Source: Tetrapyrgos nigripes
Lineage: Eukaryota; Basidiomycota; Agaricomycetes; Agaricales; Campanellaceae
Reading direction: 5' to 3'
Length of the DNA: 64,000 nucleotides
Assembly (NCBI GenBank): GCA_013368315.1
Contig: JAACJM010000001.1
Location: 124,001-188,000, forward strand
Part shown: one piece after another, positions 31,407 to 44,029 of the stretch
Numbering within the stretch: position 1 is the stretch's first letter
How the letters are laid out: each line of letters starts with the position of its first letter
Made by a program: the position numbers and the translations under genes
Notes under the pieces: model-generated
Databases searched by the model: none
The model's input: only the letters and a program-made list of their open reading frames with translations
What the model was told of the DNA's origin: nothing

Positions 31407-34400
31407 TTAAGAAGATTCTGATGATTCGTCGGGTGTAGCGAAGAATTCCAATGAAGGAGAGTCCTGTCGTATTTCCTCAACTTCCTTCTCTTGAATGATG
31501 GCAGCCTGTCGCGCAACTGTCGCATTGTCAAAGTTCTTCGAGGGCATATCAACCGGGGGGTCTTTAGCGATTTCTTCTTCCTCGTAGGAAGCCAGCAGCT
31601 CTCGGAATTCTAGCATCCATGGATGCTGTAACAATTCTGTGGCAGTCGGTCGTTTCATAGGATCAATCGTCAGACATTGCTTGATGAAGCTGATGCCCAG
31701 ATCACTCAGTTGGCCAGGCTCTGGCAGTGGTGGATGTTGTGTTGCTACACCGATATGGAACATGATGGCCCTGGAAAGATAGACAGTCAAACAGCATACT
31801 TGATTGATAGAAAAAGACACAGTACCATTCATTATCCAGATTACTCCAAGGCTTTCTTCCCGTGGCGAATTCAAGCACTACACAGCCCAACGACCAGATA
31901 TCCATGGCTCCGTGTCGTCCACGTCGATCATTCTTGATAATTTCAGGAGACATGTACATCGGCGTCCCGGTCAGACTGTTATGGACTCCGCCCATGCTGG
32001 GCGTCGGCGCCGATCTTGTATCACCGCCTAGACGGCTACGAGCCATAGAGCGCGTATTCTTTGCGAGTATCTTGGCTGCACCAAAGTCAACGTATTTGAT
32101 CACGCCCAGATGGTCAAGTAAAATATCTGTTATGACAAGTCAGTGAAAGGTTGTAGCAGATGTGGAACTTGGACTTACTGTCAGGCTTGATGTCTCGATG
32201 GACGATACCCTGTGAATGCAGATACGCAAGACCCTCCAGCATTTGCAACGTGTAGACCTGAACTATCCTCTCATCTTCGATCCTCCCGTGTTCCAGCAGA
32301 GCGGCTATGCTACCTCCTTGGCAGTATTCCTCAAAAATGTACACTTTATCCCGGTGCACTTCAATACCATAATATTCCACGACGTTAGGATGATGAAGCA
32401 TCTCCATGACGCTCAGCTCATCCTTGATTTGTGAATAGAGATTGGGTATGCCAGAAAGCTCGTGAAACTTGATTTCCTTGACCGCCATAAGAGACCCTGT
32501 ATCCAGATTGACCCCAACATACACGGAACCGAACGCGCCAGCTCCGATAAATCTTCCCTGCTGCCAACGAATAGAGATGTTCGATGTCGAGGATGCAAGG
32601 AAAACCAGCGACCGATCTTCGAATTTCTCCGTGTCCAACACACGCCCCAGGATCCTGAATTCGTTACCAACGACCGCTCGTTGAGATTCCAGTACCTCAA
32701 TTGACTCAGATACCCTCTCCCAGAATTTGCGAGAACCACTATCTGGCAGCGAGAATCCATCATCCAGCTCAAACTCCTCCTCTTTGACAATCTGGATCAA
32801 GTCCGCAGTCGTCTGCCTGTGCTGTTCCTGCCTCTCTTTCTCCTTCCGAGCTTCAAGAGACGACCTAGCACCGAGAATGTCGAAATGACCCATCAATAAT
32901 GTGATACAAACTCCGACCTTGTGCCGCAGTAGTTGGAATTGCTCTTCAGGAAGGTGAAGAATGTTGCGCTTTGTACGCTGAAAAGCGAACTCCAATGCAT
33001 TGACCGCCCATTTAAACGTCTTGCGATCGCTGGGATGGCAATCGTCGCAAATGAACGTGACCCATGATATCGCTAACTTGAGCAAGGAACGATTGAATCG
33101 GAGTAACGAAGAACGGTCCATGAACTTTGTCGCATGTTGTCCATGTTCGGAAGCAAACTGATACCAGTTCTCCATCAGGTCTTGAGAGCCTTTGGACATT
33201 TTCATGGAGTCTCGTACACGATGAACTGAATCAACAATGGACTCTGCCAAGCGTACTGTAGCACGGGCGATTTTCCGCAGTTCGCGATGGACAGGAGGAA
33301 GGTGGGCCTGTGCTTCATTCAGACATATAAGAGGGTGAACGTTGGTTTCAATAGGCATTCCATTCTCGTCCACAGCAAAGAAGGAATCTGTAAAGAGCTG
33401 TTTGGCTACCGTGAGCCTGTGCTGGGGGCCGTCCGCAATCAATCTGACACGGTCATCTTTACATTCCAGGTCGACCATTGTCACGTTCATAACCATGACG
33501 CGACCCCTCCAAGTGAAGTGCTTTCGTGGTGAGAGGACAAGCAAGTAACGAGCTTCATCATCAAAGTCTGCACCCAAGTAATCAGCGTGATCAGCGGCTT
33601 GGATTCCGTCTTCTGAAGTCAGTTCTTCCACATGGAAAGCCTCTGTCAGCATACGCCGAATTGCGTCAGGACGGCCAGACAGAGAGTTTGATGCAACGAT
33701 GTAGGCCCCATCTTCTTCGTAATCTTTGGTGAGCACGAGGAAATGGTCGGTGGCGACCAAACAGTCAATGAACTGATCAAGGTGAACGGACTCGAGACTG
33801 TACTCCGCCGAGTTGTTGAACCGATGGGTGATTACACTAGCCAAAAAAATCAGTCCTGTCAGACCTTGATATCGGGAAAAACAAATCATACCGTGCAAAA
33901 CGTATCAGCTTACGGTACCGTAGCCTCACGCTATCCAAAATCTTGCTGTACCACGACACCTTCTGCTCGTCGGTCATGGCCTGGAAAGATATCATAGGTC
34001 CTTCAAACTCTAATTTGGCGTTGTCATTTAGTCGGGCTGCGCCGTTAAAAGCTCGACGTTTCGATTTGGGGGGGTTCTTCTCTTTCTCGTCATCCTCTTT
34101 GTCCGTGTCGTTACCCTGCTCTCTTTCCTTAGACTTCACATTCCGGCCCGGTACTCTAACCTGAGTCTCGAAGTAATTGCTGACGCGAACCATGAGCCTG
34201 TTGGTCAGACTACTGCATTGGGTCTCAGTCAAGTCTGCTGAGTACAGGACAGAATGAAAAGCTTACCATAGATGTTCAGCGACAACAGCGGAACCCCTGG
34301 GCACTGTCATACTGACATCATTGAAGGTTGCCCATTGGGCTTCGAGTACGTCAGTCTCTTTGAAATATATTCCTTTGACCCCGCCTTTCAACTTCCAGTG

Positions 34401-35870
34401 TATGAGTTTGAAGAAAGTCTCCAGCGCCCTCAGGATAGACGGCTCATAGTCGTCACTGATGCACTTTGGAAGATTCCATTTCCCTCCAGGATCCGGTGCC
34501 AGGAATGCTTCGTACTGTCGTTTGAGAGTGCAGGCTAAGCCTATACTGATTTTAAGATCGTCGAGCATTTGGTCAATAATCAGCATTTCGGGATCCTTGA
34601 TTTTCTGCACATAGTCAAGCCGGAGGAGTAAGCATGCTTGAGCAAGCCTGGTCGGGAATGAAATGAGAGGAATGAGTTCGGATTCGAAGGTGGGCAGGTT
34701 CATCTCTTCAAATAAGACTGCGAGATTTACTTGAGCATCTCGTGCGGCAGCGACAAGGGCATGAGTTGTTGTCAACGATCCCTTCTCAAACATGCGCTGC
34801 ATCGACTCTTCCTTCAACATTCGTTCAACAAAGCTGGAACCGTCAGCGGTTTCAGGCTGACCGTTGACGTTGACGCGGTTATTGGCGTTGATGGGAACCT
34901 CTGCTGAAGTGTTGGGCTGGGTGACGTCGAGAGTTTTGCTCCCTGTCCACCGTCGCAGTACCGCGACTTGATGGCCTAAGGAAGTAATGACAGTGGACCA
35001 TGTATTCAGGGTGTCACAGCGGGCCTGGAATACGGACTCGGTCGCTGCGGGTTTATCAAGATAGAAGGCTTTGAGATTGGGGTAGAGGGAATGGGCAATG
35101 TCTAAGCGACGCAATACGTTCTGCACTTGATGAAGAGCTTCGGACGCGTCCACACTTTGTAGGCGGAAGTTGTTAATATCATTGATGGCAGCATCGACCA
35201 CGCGTAGCCTTCGTCCTTCCAGCACCTTTTTCTCCTCCTCTACTGTCCGCCCATGAAACTTGGCTCGAATACCAAACCACAAGTTGAGATGTGGATTGTT
35301 GTGGTCGTCTTCTGATGACTCGAGGGCGACAGCTATACGTGACTTTTCCGATCGCAAAACATCTCCACCAAGGACAGAGGCAAAATAAATCTGCCAATTC
35401 ATCCGTTCCTTTTCTCCCTCTGTGACAGCTTCCATTGGTTCCGACTCAAGCATAAGGGCGACTCTACCTCCCTCCGGATAATTCGTCAGAGAGATTCGAC
35501 CAAATTCATCGTCATCACTGTCTCCGCCGTCTGCAAGCTGGCCTAGACCTCTCTGCATGTAGTGACTATCGGGGTCATTGCGAGGGTCGTCCAGTTCCTC
35601 GGGTCCTGTGGATCTATAACGTTTGACAAACTGGGAGTAAACGTCGATGCTTTTGGTAGATGATGATGAACGGGGAAGCGGATGAGGAGGAGCTGCAGCA
35701 TAGGGACGTTTTGATCGGGATGGCATACGCCCATTGAGAGAACTCGACGAGACCATTTGGGGCGACACATAAGCTGACATGGGTGGGACTCCCCACTCGT
35801 CGACGTTGTCCACTTCGTCAGATCTTTGTTCGGGATGAGTGAAGAGCGTAGGGGTATGCCTACGCAACAT
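31407..35870 (-). CDS. MAP kinase kinase kinase of the HOG/SAPK pathway (Ssk2/Ssk22/Wis4 type)
   Basis: Phosphorylates the Pbs2-type MAPKK in the osmostress pathway and is switched on by the Ssk1 response regulator. Start at 35870 (MLRRHTPTLFTHPEQ); DEWGVPPMSAYVSPQ near the N-terminus belongs to the region typical of this family. The long regulatory half (about 34260-35870 and 32700-33900) is the conserved all-helical Ssk2 domain. The kinase domain is complete: GRFIGAGAFGSVYVG (P-loop), AVKEIKFHE (Lys), GIVHRDIKPDN (catalytic loop), KYVDFGAAK (DFG), SLTGTPMYMSPEII, MDIWSLGCVVLEFATGRKPW. It ends with a short acidic tail at 31407. About nine exons; most introns fall in the kinase half. Length, near 1,350 residues, fits the family. 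Confidence 0.95.
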
Positions 35871-36104
35871 GATGGTGAGGGTTTAAGACAGGAAATGGAT
35901 ATTAGAAGCGGTGGGGAGGGAGGTGATGTCAGGGAATGAGCTCGCACGTGTTACATGTTACTTTTCTCAAGTTTTCACAATGGGTGTCGTAGAAAAGGTC
36001 TGGAGTACATCATTTTGCTGCTCCAGGTTATCTCAAAGAAATCGAAGGTAAGTCAGGGATTTCGCGTCGAGAAAACGCACTAATTATCGGTACCATCAGA
36101 GGAG
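35871..36104 (+). pseudogene. Partial copy of the 5' end of DRG1
   Basis: At 35979 the sequence ATGGGTGTCGTAGAAAAG matches 17 of 18 bases of the DRG1 start at 36772 (MGVVEK). Further on, CTCAAAGAAATCGAAG and AGGAGATGGCGGGG, separated by a GTAAGT...ATCAG intron, encode KEIE-EEMAG, the next residues of DRG1 (KEVEEEMAR). The 3' splice site before CTCAAAG has lost its AG. No further DRG1 exon follows. The SSK2-type gene's promoter (reading leftward) shares this interval, with CACGTG at 35945. Confidence 0.55.
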
Positions 36105-36446
36105 ATGGCGGGGACTGCTTTGGCTTATAGACTCATTTATACGAGTTTGACTCGTACATGTGTACTATCGTGTATAGTATCTGAATTACAGGATCGTAAG
36201 AAACAACGTCTACCAGGCAAGGCAAAATGGAAGGAAGAAAACCCGAGAAGGTCGACTTCTGAGATAATGAAAGAGGTACGCTATCTTCAATCTATTCCAT
36301 CTTCATTTTATCACTGCCCTGAACACGTCTTATTGATTATGGCTGACGTCCCATATCTATTCCAATTCCAGCTGATTGCACTTTGGAAAATTGCGGACGA
36401 AAACCCGAAAAACTTCGCAAAAAGGCTCACGGCTAGTGATGATTGA
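36105..36446 (+). CDS. Small hypothetical protein, weakly HMG/YABBY-like
   Basis: Two exons joined by a GTACGC...TTCCAG intron give a short basic protein whose best part is GKAKWKEENPRRSTSEIMKE then LIALWKIADENPKNFAKRL, ending at 36446. The pattern of Trp, ENP, EIMKE and LWK resembles fungal HMG/YABBY-like DNA-binding domains, but the usual Pro-Ser-Ala-Tyr start is not seen. The 5' end is unclear: the ATG at 36105 belongs to the DRG1-like duplicate and the open frame before DRKKQRL looks intronic. It may be a real small gene, a fusion with the DRG1 fragment, or a relic. Confidence 0.35.
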   Translation: MAGTALAYRLIYTSLTRTCVLSCIVSELQDRKKQRLPGKAKWKEENPRRSTSEIMKEVRYLQSIPSSFYHCPEHVLLIMADVPYLFQFQLIALWKIADENPKNFAKRLTASDD

Positions 36447-36771
36447 CGAATGATGATGTCGATGTTTTGTATGCATTGTGAGTGTACTATGTTTTTGGGC
36501 TTGGGGTATTTAACTGATTACATCTGCGTCTTTAGTTCTTCCCCTTCACTTTGAATATCTTGTTCTTTTCCTTAGTGTTTGATGTTTACTTTGGTATTAG
36601 AGATGGACTAAGGATAGCATACTCCGAATATCATACACTGTAGTATTTTCCAAATGTCATTTGCACGTTAGCATAGGTTACTGTCACGAGGAGGTGAGTT
36701 CGGCTGTCAGAAATCCACTTCCTAATCGGGCGAGTTGGCCCAACTTATCTTTCAACTCGATCTCGCGCAAT
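36447..36771. other. Intergenic, DRG1 promoter
   Basis: AT-rich spacer before DRG1. No motif or repeat I can name. Confidence 0.4.
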
Positions 36772-38811
36772 ATGGGTGTTGTAGAAAAGGTACAGTTTTG
36801 TTACTTCACTGATTGAGGCTATCTCAAATAGCCACTGAATGACAGATCAAAGAAGTAGAAGAGGAGATGGCGCGGAGTAAGCAGTTTCATTCCATCCTTA
36901 ATGTCGATTCAACGCCGTCTCAGCGCAGAAGAACAAGGCAACGTCCTATCATCTCGGACTGCTTAAGGTTTGGTTTTTCTTTCTCAAGGACGATTATAAC
37001 TTCATTTCATCTTGGACTACTGAAGGTTGATTTTTTCTCGGTTCAGACGATTATTTCTCAACGATTTTTCTGTTTACAGGCGAAATTAGCGCGTTATCGT
37101 CAACAACTCCTCGAACCACAGACCAAGTCAGGTCCTGCTGGCACAGGTTTTGATGTGCAGAAGTCGGGAGACGCAAGAGTAGCGCTTATTGGGTTTCCGT
37201 CCGTGGGCAAGGTACGTATACTGGCATTTCGACTACTGTTGCTGAGTCTTTTTGTTTTCCAGTCCACCCTTCTTAGCAAATTGACACACACGCAATCCGA
37301 GTCAGCAGCCTATGAGTTCACGACACTAACGGTCATTCTCTTCTCTCACTTTGACAACACTTTTGAAGTAATCGTGTCCTTCTAGGCTATTCCTGGTGTC
37401 ATTGAATATCAAGGCGCCAACATACAATTGCTTGACTTGCCAGGAATTGTAGAAGGAGCGAGCCAGGGAAGAGGTCGAGGTCGTCAAGTGCGTACTTCTG
37501 TCCCTTCACATTAAGCTGATGCTGAAATTCTGAGCCAGGTCGTATCAAGTTGAGTGATGGCTGAAGCTTGCATCATATTTATTTACAAGGACATCGCAGC
37601 TGCAAAGACAGCGGATCTCATCGTTGTCATGCTTGATGCGACAAAGTCTGAAGAGCAGAGGCGATTGCTCGAGATCGAACTCGACGCTGTTGGTATTCGT
37701 CTCAACAAGACCAAGCCGGATGTAGTGTTCAAGAAGAAAACTACGGGTGGTGTAAGTTCCTTCTTCGTACTGCAGATGTTTTTGTTACCGAGCGACATAC
37801 ATAGATCACGGTAGGAGAGATTGGCCGACTTAGCTCAAGCCTGCGTGCTGAAGACATTTCAGTTCAACACGACAGTGAAGTTGACAAAAACAGATGAAAA
37901 GACTATCAGAACAATTTTGGCGGGATGTCAGTACATACTGCCATTCCTGAACTCTGAACTGACTGCCTTCCAGACAAACTTCACAACTGCGATGTTATGA
38001 TTCGAGAAGACGTGAGCAGCCATCTCTCCTTTCACATCTGAATGTTCTCAGTCATTCTTCAGATCACTACAGACGAGTTCATTGATGTTTTGATTGGTGC
38101 TTTACTTTCCTTCTTCGGTGGAGTCCCACTAACTGTCCCTCAGGAAACCGCAAATACCTACCCTGTCTTTGTGTGCACCTCTTCTTACCAGCTCGTTCAA
38201 CTGTGCTGATTTGCCACTTTCAGATGTCTACAACAAAATTGATTCCATTAGCTTGGAAATGGTGGACAAACTGGCTCGAACACCGCATACGGTCGTTATC
38301 AGTTGTGAGATGGATCTAAAGTGCGTTACAATCATTCGTTACCTTCGTTCATGGACTGATAGCGATAACCGCCAGTCTGGACTATTTGGTAGACCGAATG
38401 TGGGAGGAACTCAACATGGTGAAGATTTACACGAAGAAACGAGGAGCCCACCCGGACCTCACAGACCCTGTGTGCATGAGGAAGGGAGCAACGATTGAGA
38501 ATGTCTGTAATAGCATTCATAGATCGCTCGCCCCGAATTTCCGCTATGCGCTTGTTTGGTGAGTGTTACTAAACCTCTTTCAGGCCGTTGTCACTAACTT
38601 GCTTTGTCTTCAGGGTTAGCTATCTTTTTTAAAGCTCTAGTATACCGCGCTCATAGTCCCTTAGGGAAAGTCAAGCAAGTTTGCACCGCATGCACAGAAA
38701 GTCAGTCTAGCTCACCAAGTGCAGGACGAAGATGTGGTGTCTAGTGCGTTTTTAGTGCTCGCCTCTATTCTCGAATGTATGCTCACGTCCAGAATAGTAT
38801 TTACGAAGTGA
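36772..38811 (+). CDS. DRG1: Developmentally regulated GTP-binding protein 1 (DRG1/Rbg1)
   Basis: OBG/DRG-type translation-associated GTPase that works with a DFRP partner (Tma46 in yeast). Exons give [30 protein letters not shown], then [14 protein letters not shown]1 is [17 protein letters not shown] (split by an intron after GK). Then YEFTTL, G3 [19 protein letters not shown]4 NKID (exon at about 38222), and the TGS region [19 protein letters not shown]. The end reads [26 protein letters not shown], using an acceptor AATAG, stop at 38811. About a dozen introns; every exon matches the family. The junction after ALVW (38560-38654) needs either a 1-nt exon or a non-canonical intron (see findings). 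Confidence 0.95.
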
Positions 38812-39130
38812 TCGAAAGGTACTGAAGAATGTATTACTCAACGTGCTATAACAATTGTGTAACTTGTCTTGGCAATGTTGAGCGAGGCGCCAGGGATGCG
38901 TCTTTCATATCGGCGCCCAGGTAAAGCATTTTTACTGAACCAATTTTACTTCAGGAATTTCATACACCTGCTCTCACCTGCTTCAAACCATACAAACTTA
39001 TGTATAGCGCTCGCGGATCGCGCCGATCTCACCATCTATCACTTGACACATCTTCTGATAGAAGCCGCACTATTTTACAAAAGATGGTACAAACTCTGAA
39101 CAGTTATATCCCCCTCTTCCTTTCAGCGTC
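38812..39130. other. Intergenic
   Basis: 3' flank of DRG1 and promoter of the next gene. The open stretch 38869-39099 has no family-like sequence and I do not call it. Confidence 0.4.
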
Positions 39131-42100
39131 ATGCGGCGTATCTTCCGAAGGTCAAAATCTCAGTCTACTCTGAAGACTAACAAGCCTCTCCCAGAAATCT
39201 ACGATGTTCCCCCGGTCCCTTCATTACCACAGAACCTTCGGCAGCTCTCTTTGCCATTGTCTGTTCAGTCAGCGCCTTTACCCCAGTCGGATAGATATCC
39301 AGAGCCCTGGGTACCTTCACCAGAGACAATGTCTACGGATGCTCTGCCAGTTGTAAGCCCACCAGTGCCGGAGCAGCAGATTCCAGTGACAGAAAAGGAC
39401 TCGAAAATAATGGCCGCCTATAATGTCGTCAACAATACAGCACAAACTTCGAAAAGGGAGCAAAAAGTGGACAAGATAGGTCAGTAATCTATGATTATGT
39501 GATTTGAGCTTGACTAAATTAGGTTTTCAGTAACGCAGATGAACAAAGCAATCACCGAGAGCTCTGACAATGCTACGAACCTCAATACTTGGTTCATGGC
39601 CAACTCTGCGGTCTTGAGTAGTGCCGGGAGCATACTGGCGAACATTGATTCCAAAACAGTTGATACTACTATTACCAAGTTCTCAGAAACGACAAAGGTC
39701 GTCATGGATGGCTTGACAGCTTTGCAGCAAATACATCCCTTTCTTGGAGGTGTGTCCTGTTGCTCTATACAAGGAAGCGATGCCTAAGTTTACAATGCAT
39801 TCCTAGCTGCAATCTTTGCCTTCAAGGGCGTAATCTCATTGACCATGACACGAATAGCGAATAACAAGAAAGTGCTGGTGTTGCATGCAACTATGCAAGA
39901 AACCCTGATGGTTCTATTTCAGTATGAAACTTGTGCTTTTCATATCTTCAACCAAACTGACTGCCCATTCCAAGTGTCCGTGGCCTGAAAGATCCAACAA
40001 CACAAGTTCCCGGAACCAACGAGACAGTTCAAGGGCTTCTTGGAGGTATTATAGAGGAAATCGCTGAAAGTATAAAGGAGACTGGTTCAGCATTAGACCA
40101 TTATGTGAAAAAGGGCTTCTTAGGTGTGCAACCACTTCTTATTCACACTGTTCCATTCAGCTTAGTGTATGATGCGTATAGCCAAGACTCTTAAATCAAC
40201 TATCTACGAAGAACGATTGGCTGGTTATGCAGCTACATTCGTGAAACACAAGGAGAATCTTGAACATCGTCTCATAATCAGCACTGCTCGTGGAGTAGAC
40301 ACTGCCAATGACAAACTGGATGAGCAAGGTACCCGTATGAAGAGCATGGAAGACACCCAGCAACAGATGCTGAAGATGCTCCAGAGTCTTACCACTCAAC
40401 GCGAAAAGGAGATCCAGAGCTTTGTCACCGAATATGCAGGAGGAGCCAAGTCTTGCATAGATGATGAGAGGCTGTTGAGCCAACTGGTACAGATGAGCGG
40501 GGAGAGTGCCGAGGAAATCGCGGGAACAGTACCGGGACGCTTGGATAACGAAAAACTGATGGAGAAAGTACAGAAGAATTTGACAAGTGAGCTCTTGGAG
40601 AATCTGAATGATGCGCTGGAAAGAAATCGCCGCACATTCGATAGGAAACTGGAGGCTCAGCTCAAACAACTCAAAAGAATCGAACAGAGCATTCATGAAG
40701 AAAGCAATCGTGTGATTGACGAATTCCACAGGGGTCCTCATGATAGAATAAAGGACAAGGTGTGTCCCATTGATGTTCACATTCCACAATGTACTGATAT
40801 CGTTCTTCCAGGAGCTCAAAGCTATCTGGCAGTATATGGTCAGTCAGCGACGATTAGTGATAGGATGTAAGTCTGATAGTCATGCTAGGGATGGAAAGGA
40901 AGTGTCAAAGCTCGGCACTTCGTGCTTGGGCTTCATGATCATTATGCCGCTCAGAGGACTGTGCTCCCGAGCCATCAAGGTCAACTTGAGCCGACAACCC
41001 CTTCGGTCGACGCAGTAACTCCTACGGTGGAGGCAATGACACCTTTTCCGGGGACTGGTGGAGGAACCGGGGTCAGAAAACGCGTGCGAAGGGAGGATCT
41101 TTGGGCGCTGGCCTATTTAAATGTCTCTCGCGTTCAGCCCATACTAGAAGCAGTGGATGATGAGTGAGTCTAGTCTTTCTTTTACTTTTCTGGTTCAACA
41201 CTCTCTAGTCTTTCGATGCTCACAACTCTCACAACTACCTTTATTTTTTTTCTAGTGGAACGGGATTCATCTCTATCAAGGAAGTGAATGACTTCACGGA
41301 ATCTCGTCCGTCCGAGTGGACGTGAGTGAAGAGTCTGTTTTTCAGTACGTGTCACTGATAGTAATTTCACATACAGTTTGCCGGTTTGGTTGGCTTACTG
41401 GAGTCAAGGTAAGCTCCTGACCTTAATCTTCCGGTAGATTATCTGACCCTATTGATAGGATGGCACGAAAGTATGAACCGCTACAAACTGAAAATCGCCC
41501 TCATCATGCAGTTGTTCTTGGCGGAAATCACGCAAATCAAAGCTGAAAATCGAGTGTGGGCAGAGGAATACATGAACGACTGGTAAAGTGGTCCCTCAAT
41601 TGCTCCTAGGGCACTGTCCTTAATATGCCTCCCAAACCATAGGGGAATCAACCGTGTAGATTCGCTATTGCGTTCTCTCCGCGCGGTCAACGCAGTCTCT
41701 GGTGCCGATGATATCAAACTCAAGAATTTCGCGCAAGAATACACTGTAATGGAAGAGCAGCGGCTGAAAGAGAAACTCGAGGAATTCAGATACGTGATCG
41801 ACGAAGTAGAGACTGTTTCGCTGATCACTGGTCCTGGCCGACTTGAGAGGGTGTGTAACATTCCCAGCCCTTCTCTGATGATTCTGAGAGTCCGCGTTCA
41901 CCAGTATATTCTACCACTCTTGTACCTAATATTGAAACGACATTTGGCTATCACAAAATTAGCCAAGAACCACATCTTCAGTCAGCAAATTTTTCTGTCA
42001 TTTAGGAATCTCTTGATACTGACTACTTCATTCTGAAGACTCCGAGGAGTTCTGGTCCATGTCCGAAACTATATGGTATCTGTTCAAAGCCCTCGACGAG

Positions 42101-44029
42101 CGCATCATAAATCTAGTGGGTGAGTACAGTTCTAGCTACTAATACAGGCTAGGCTACATGATGGCGTCTCTTCCAGAAATTTTCAAACAGACACATGTCG
42201 ATGAGGATCAGCGTCTGCGAAGCTACGCATTGGGTCTGGTGAGTGTCTTAATCAGTGGGCGCAAAGGTAGAACACTGAACAGGTTCAGCTCTATCTCCCC
42301 TGGAAAGAAACTTCGTGGAATCCGAACCTCGTAAAATTTGTACCTTGGCCTGACTCTAGCAATCCTACGACAGCAGAGGTCTTGTCAGATGTCGAGCAAG
42401 AAGAAGGCCAAGTCACTCTGGACAATCTGGTTTATGGCCCAGAGAACTACACCGAATTAGGGGCCTTGAGCTACGCCTCCGAGGTCATCTGGGATAATAC
42501 CGAAGAAAGTACAGCCCACAGCCATCCCCTTGTCGGTCCATGGTCAGGGTACCTGCAATTTCCAGATGGAGACATCTCAAATGCAGTGGACACGACTCTG
42601 TCATGGATATGGGTAGAGTCCGTAGACGAAGAGGGGAATGTTTCCGGGAAATGTGATACTGCTCTCCTACCCCTGACTCTCAGTGGGAAGATGACTAGTG
42701 ATCACCAGATAGACTGGATGTTAAGGACCGGTGAAAATTGCACGCAAATCATAGGACGTTTCGACGCCGACTCTCAAACAATCATCGGCCTGCAATTTGA
42801 CAAAACCACTATTGTCAATGCTGAAGAAAACGATAAAAAGATTGGACTACAAGAACAGCCTGATGCAGGCACGAAAGTCTTCTTCTGTCGTACGCCTGTC
42901 GATGTTTATCGCTTTCGTTATACGCCGGAGCAACTCGATGTCAATCCCGCTCGGGTCCGCTGGGTGTTTGCATGCCAGGCAGTCCTTTACCAGGTTCGGC
43001 AACGCGCATGGAGTAGAAGTTATTTTCAAACTGTTCTTCCTGAGAGGCTGCAGCTCGTGCGCTTTGCAGCGCAACATCTTGCCGAAGAACGCAACTGGAC
43101 TCCCCATTCGCCATACTTGCCTCTTAGCAATGAAGAACGCAGTGCTTTCCAAGTGTTGTTGAAGGTGGTTCCTCCCACAGCCGCCAGATTCTATACCGAT
43201 TTTGCTCGGTTTCAACTTTCCAAAAACATAATCGACTTTTTGGGGTACGCTGCATTCTTCCACAAGTTTTGAGCTCTAATCTAAGGTTCTCATCAGGTAC
43301 AGCTGCGACGGATGTGACAAACACATTGTTGGATATATGCTCAGCTGCTTGGAATGCGTTGACGACATGTTCAATCATCGTATCGATTTATGTTCTGAAT
43401 GTATGAGCAACGATACAAAGACTGAGAGGTTCAGTCACAGTGTCTCCCATCTCATGCTCAGAGCCAATGATCATATCATGCACGACGGAGAGATGGTCCA
43501 TTATTTCTCAAAGGGAAAAGAAGTTGGGCTGAGAGTCAAGAAGACTTTTCAACAACAGAAACAAATGCTGCTGGCCGACATGCCTAGTGATAGCAAGCTG
43601 AAGCTACCCGAAACAAAGTGTTGTTACTGTCTCAAACCAGTATCAACACCGTGCTGGACGTGTGCTGATTGCGGTGAGCATTTTCATCAGATATCATGTT
43701 CTTCCACTGACTTCTTCATCATTCCAGTTATCGACACTTACGTCTGTGATGGCTGTGAAAATGGTGCTGTAGTGAAACCAGCCTCGCATCACACTGAGAA
43801 ACACACTCTTGTCCGTATACACGACTCTGTGGTTGCAGAAACAGTAGACTCTCCAGTCGAGGACTCTAGCGAGACATATACTGTGTTATGGGAAAAGATT
43901 GAAGGACTGGAAGATCGCCTTAATACACAGCTTGCTTCGTTGGAAACGAGATTCACGGCCATGGAGACTCTATTGGGACGGCTTGTGGAAGCCACACTGC
44001 GTCAGCAAGCCGTCGGGGAACGGTCGTGA
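39131..44029 (+). CDS. Multidomain helical / EF-hand / ZZ-zinc-finger protein, function unknown
   Basis: Proteins of this build are multi-copy in agaricomycetes but have no assigned function. Start at 39131 (MRRIFRRSKSQSTLK), a basic, Pro-rich leader of about 115 residues. Then a helical domain, NLNTWFMANSAVLSSAGSIL to QQIHPFLGAAIFAFKGVISL, and NKKVLVLHATMQETLMVLF. Next come long coiled-coil helices (RGVDTANDKLDEQGTRMKSM and on to 40760). One canonical EF-hand loop, DDDGTGFISIKE, is formed across the intron at about 41166. After a beta-rich central part (about 42380-43250) is a ZZ finger (CDGCDKHIVGYMLSCLEC, then DLCSECM), then a second Cys/His module (CCYCLKPVSTPCWTCADCGE, HFHQISC, VCDGCE), and a C-terminal coiled coil ending at 44029. 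It has no kinase, NACHT or GTPase motif. Confidence 0.75.

Noticed and set aside
38869..39099. Open frame between DRG1 and the EF-hand/ZZ gene
   Set aside because: No family-like sequence, no splice joint to the next start at 39131; likely leader or spacer.
40196..40819. Long open frame of 207 codons on the minus strand
   Set aside because: Antisense shadow of the coiled-coil exon of the EF-hand/ZZ gene; no family-like sequence and no splice-site logic.
42847..43263. Minus-strand frame opposite the EF-hand/ZZ gene
   Set aside because: Antisense to a clear coding exon; composition is shadow-like.
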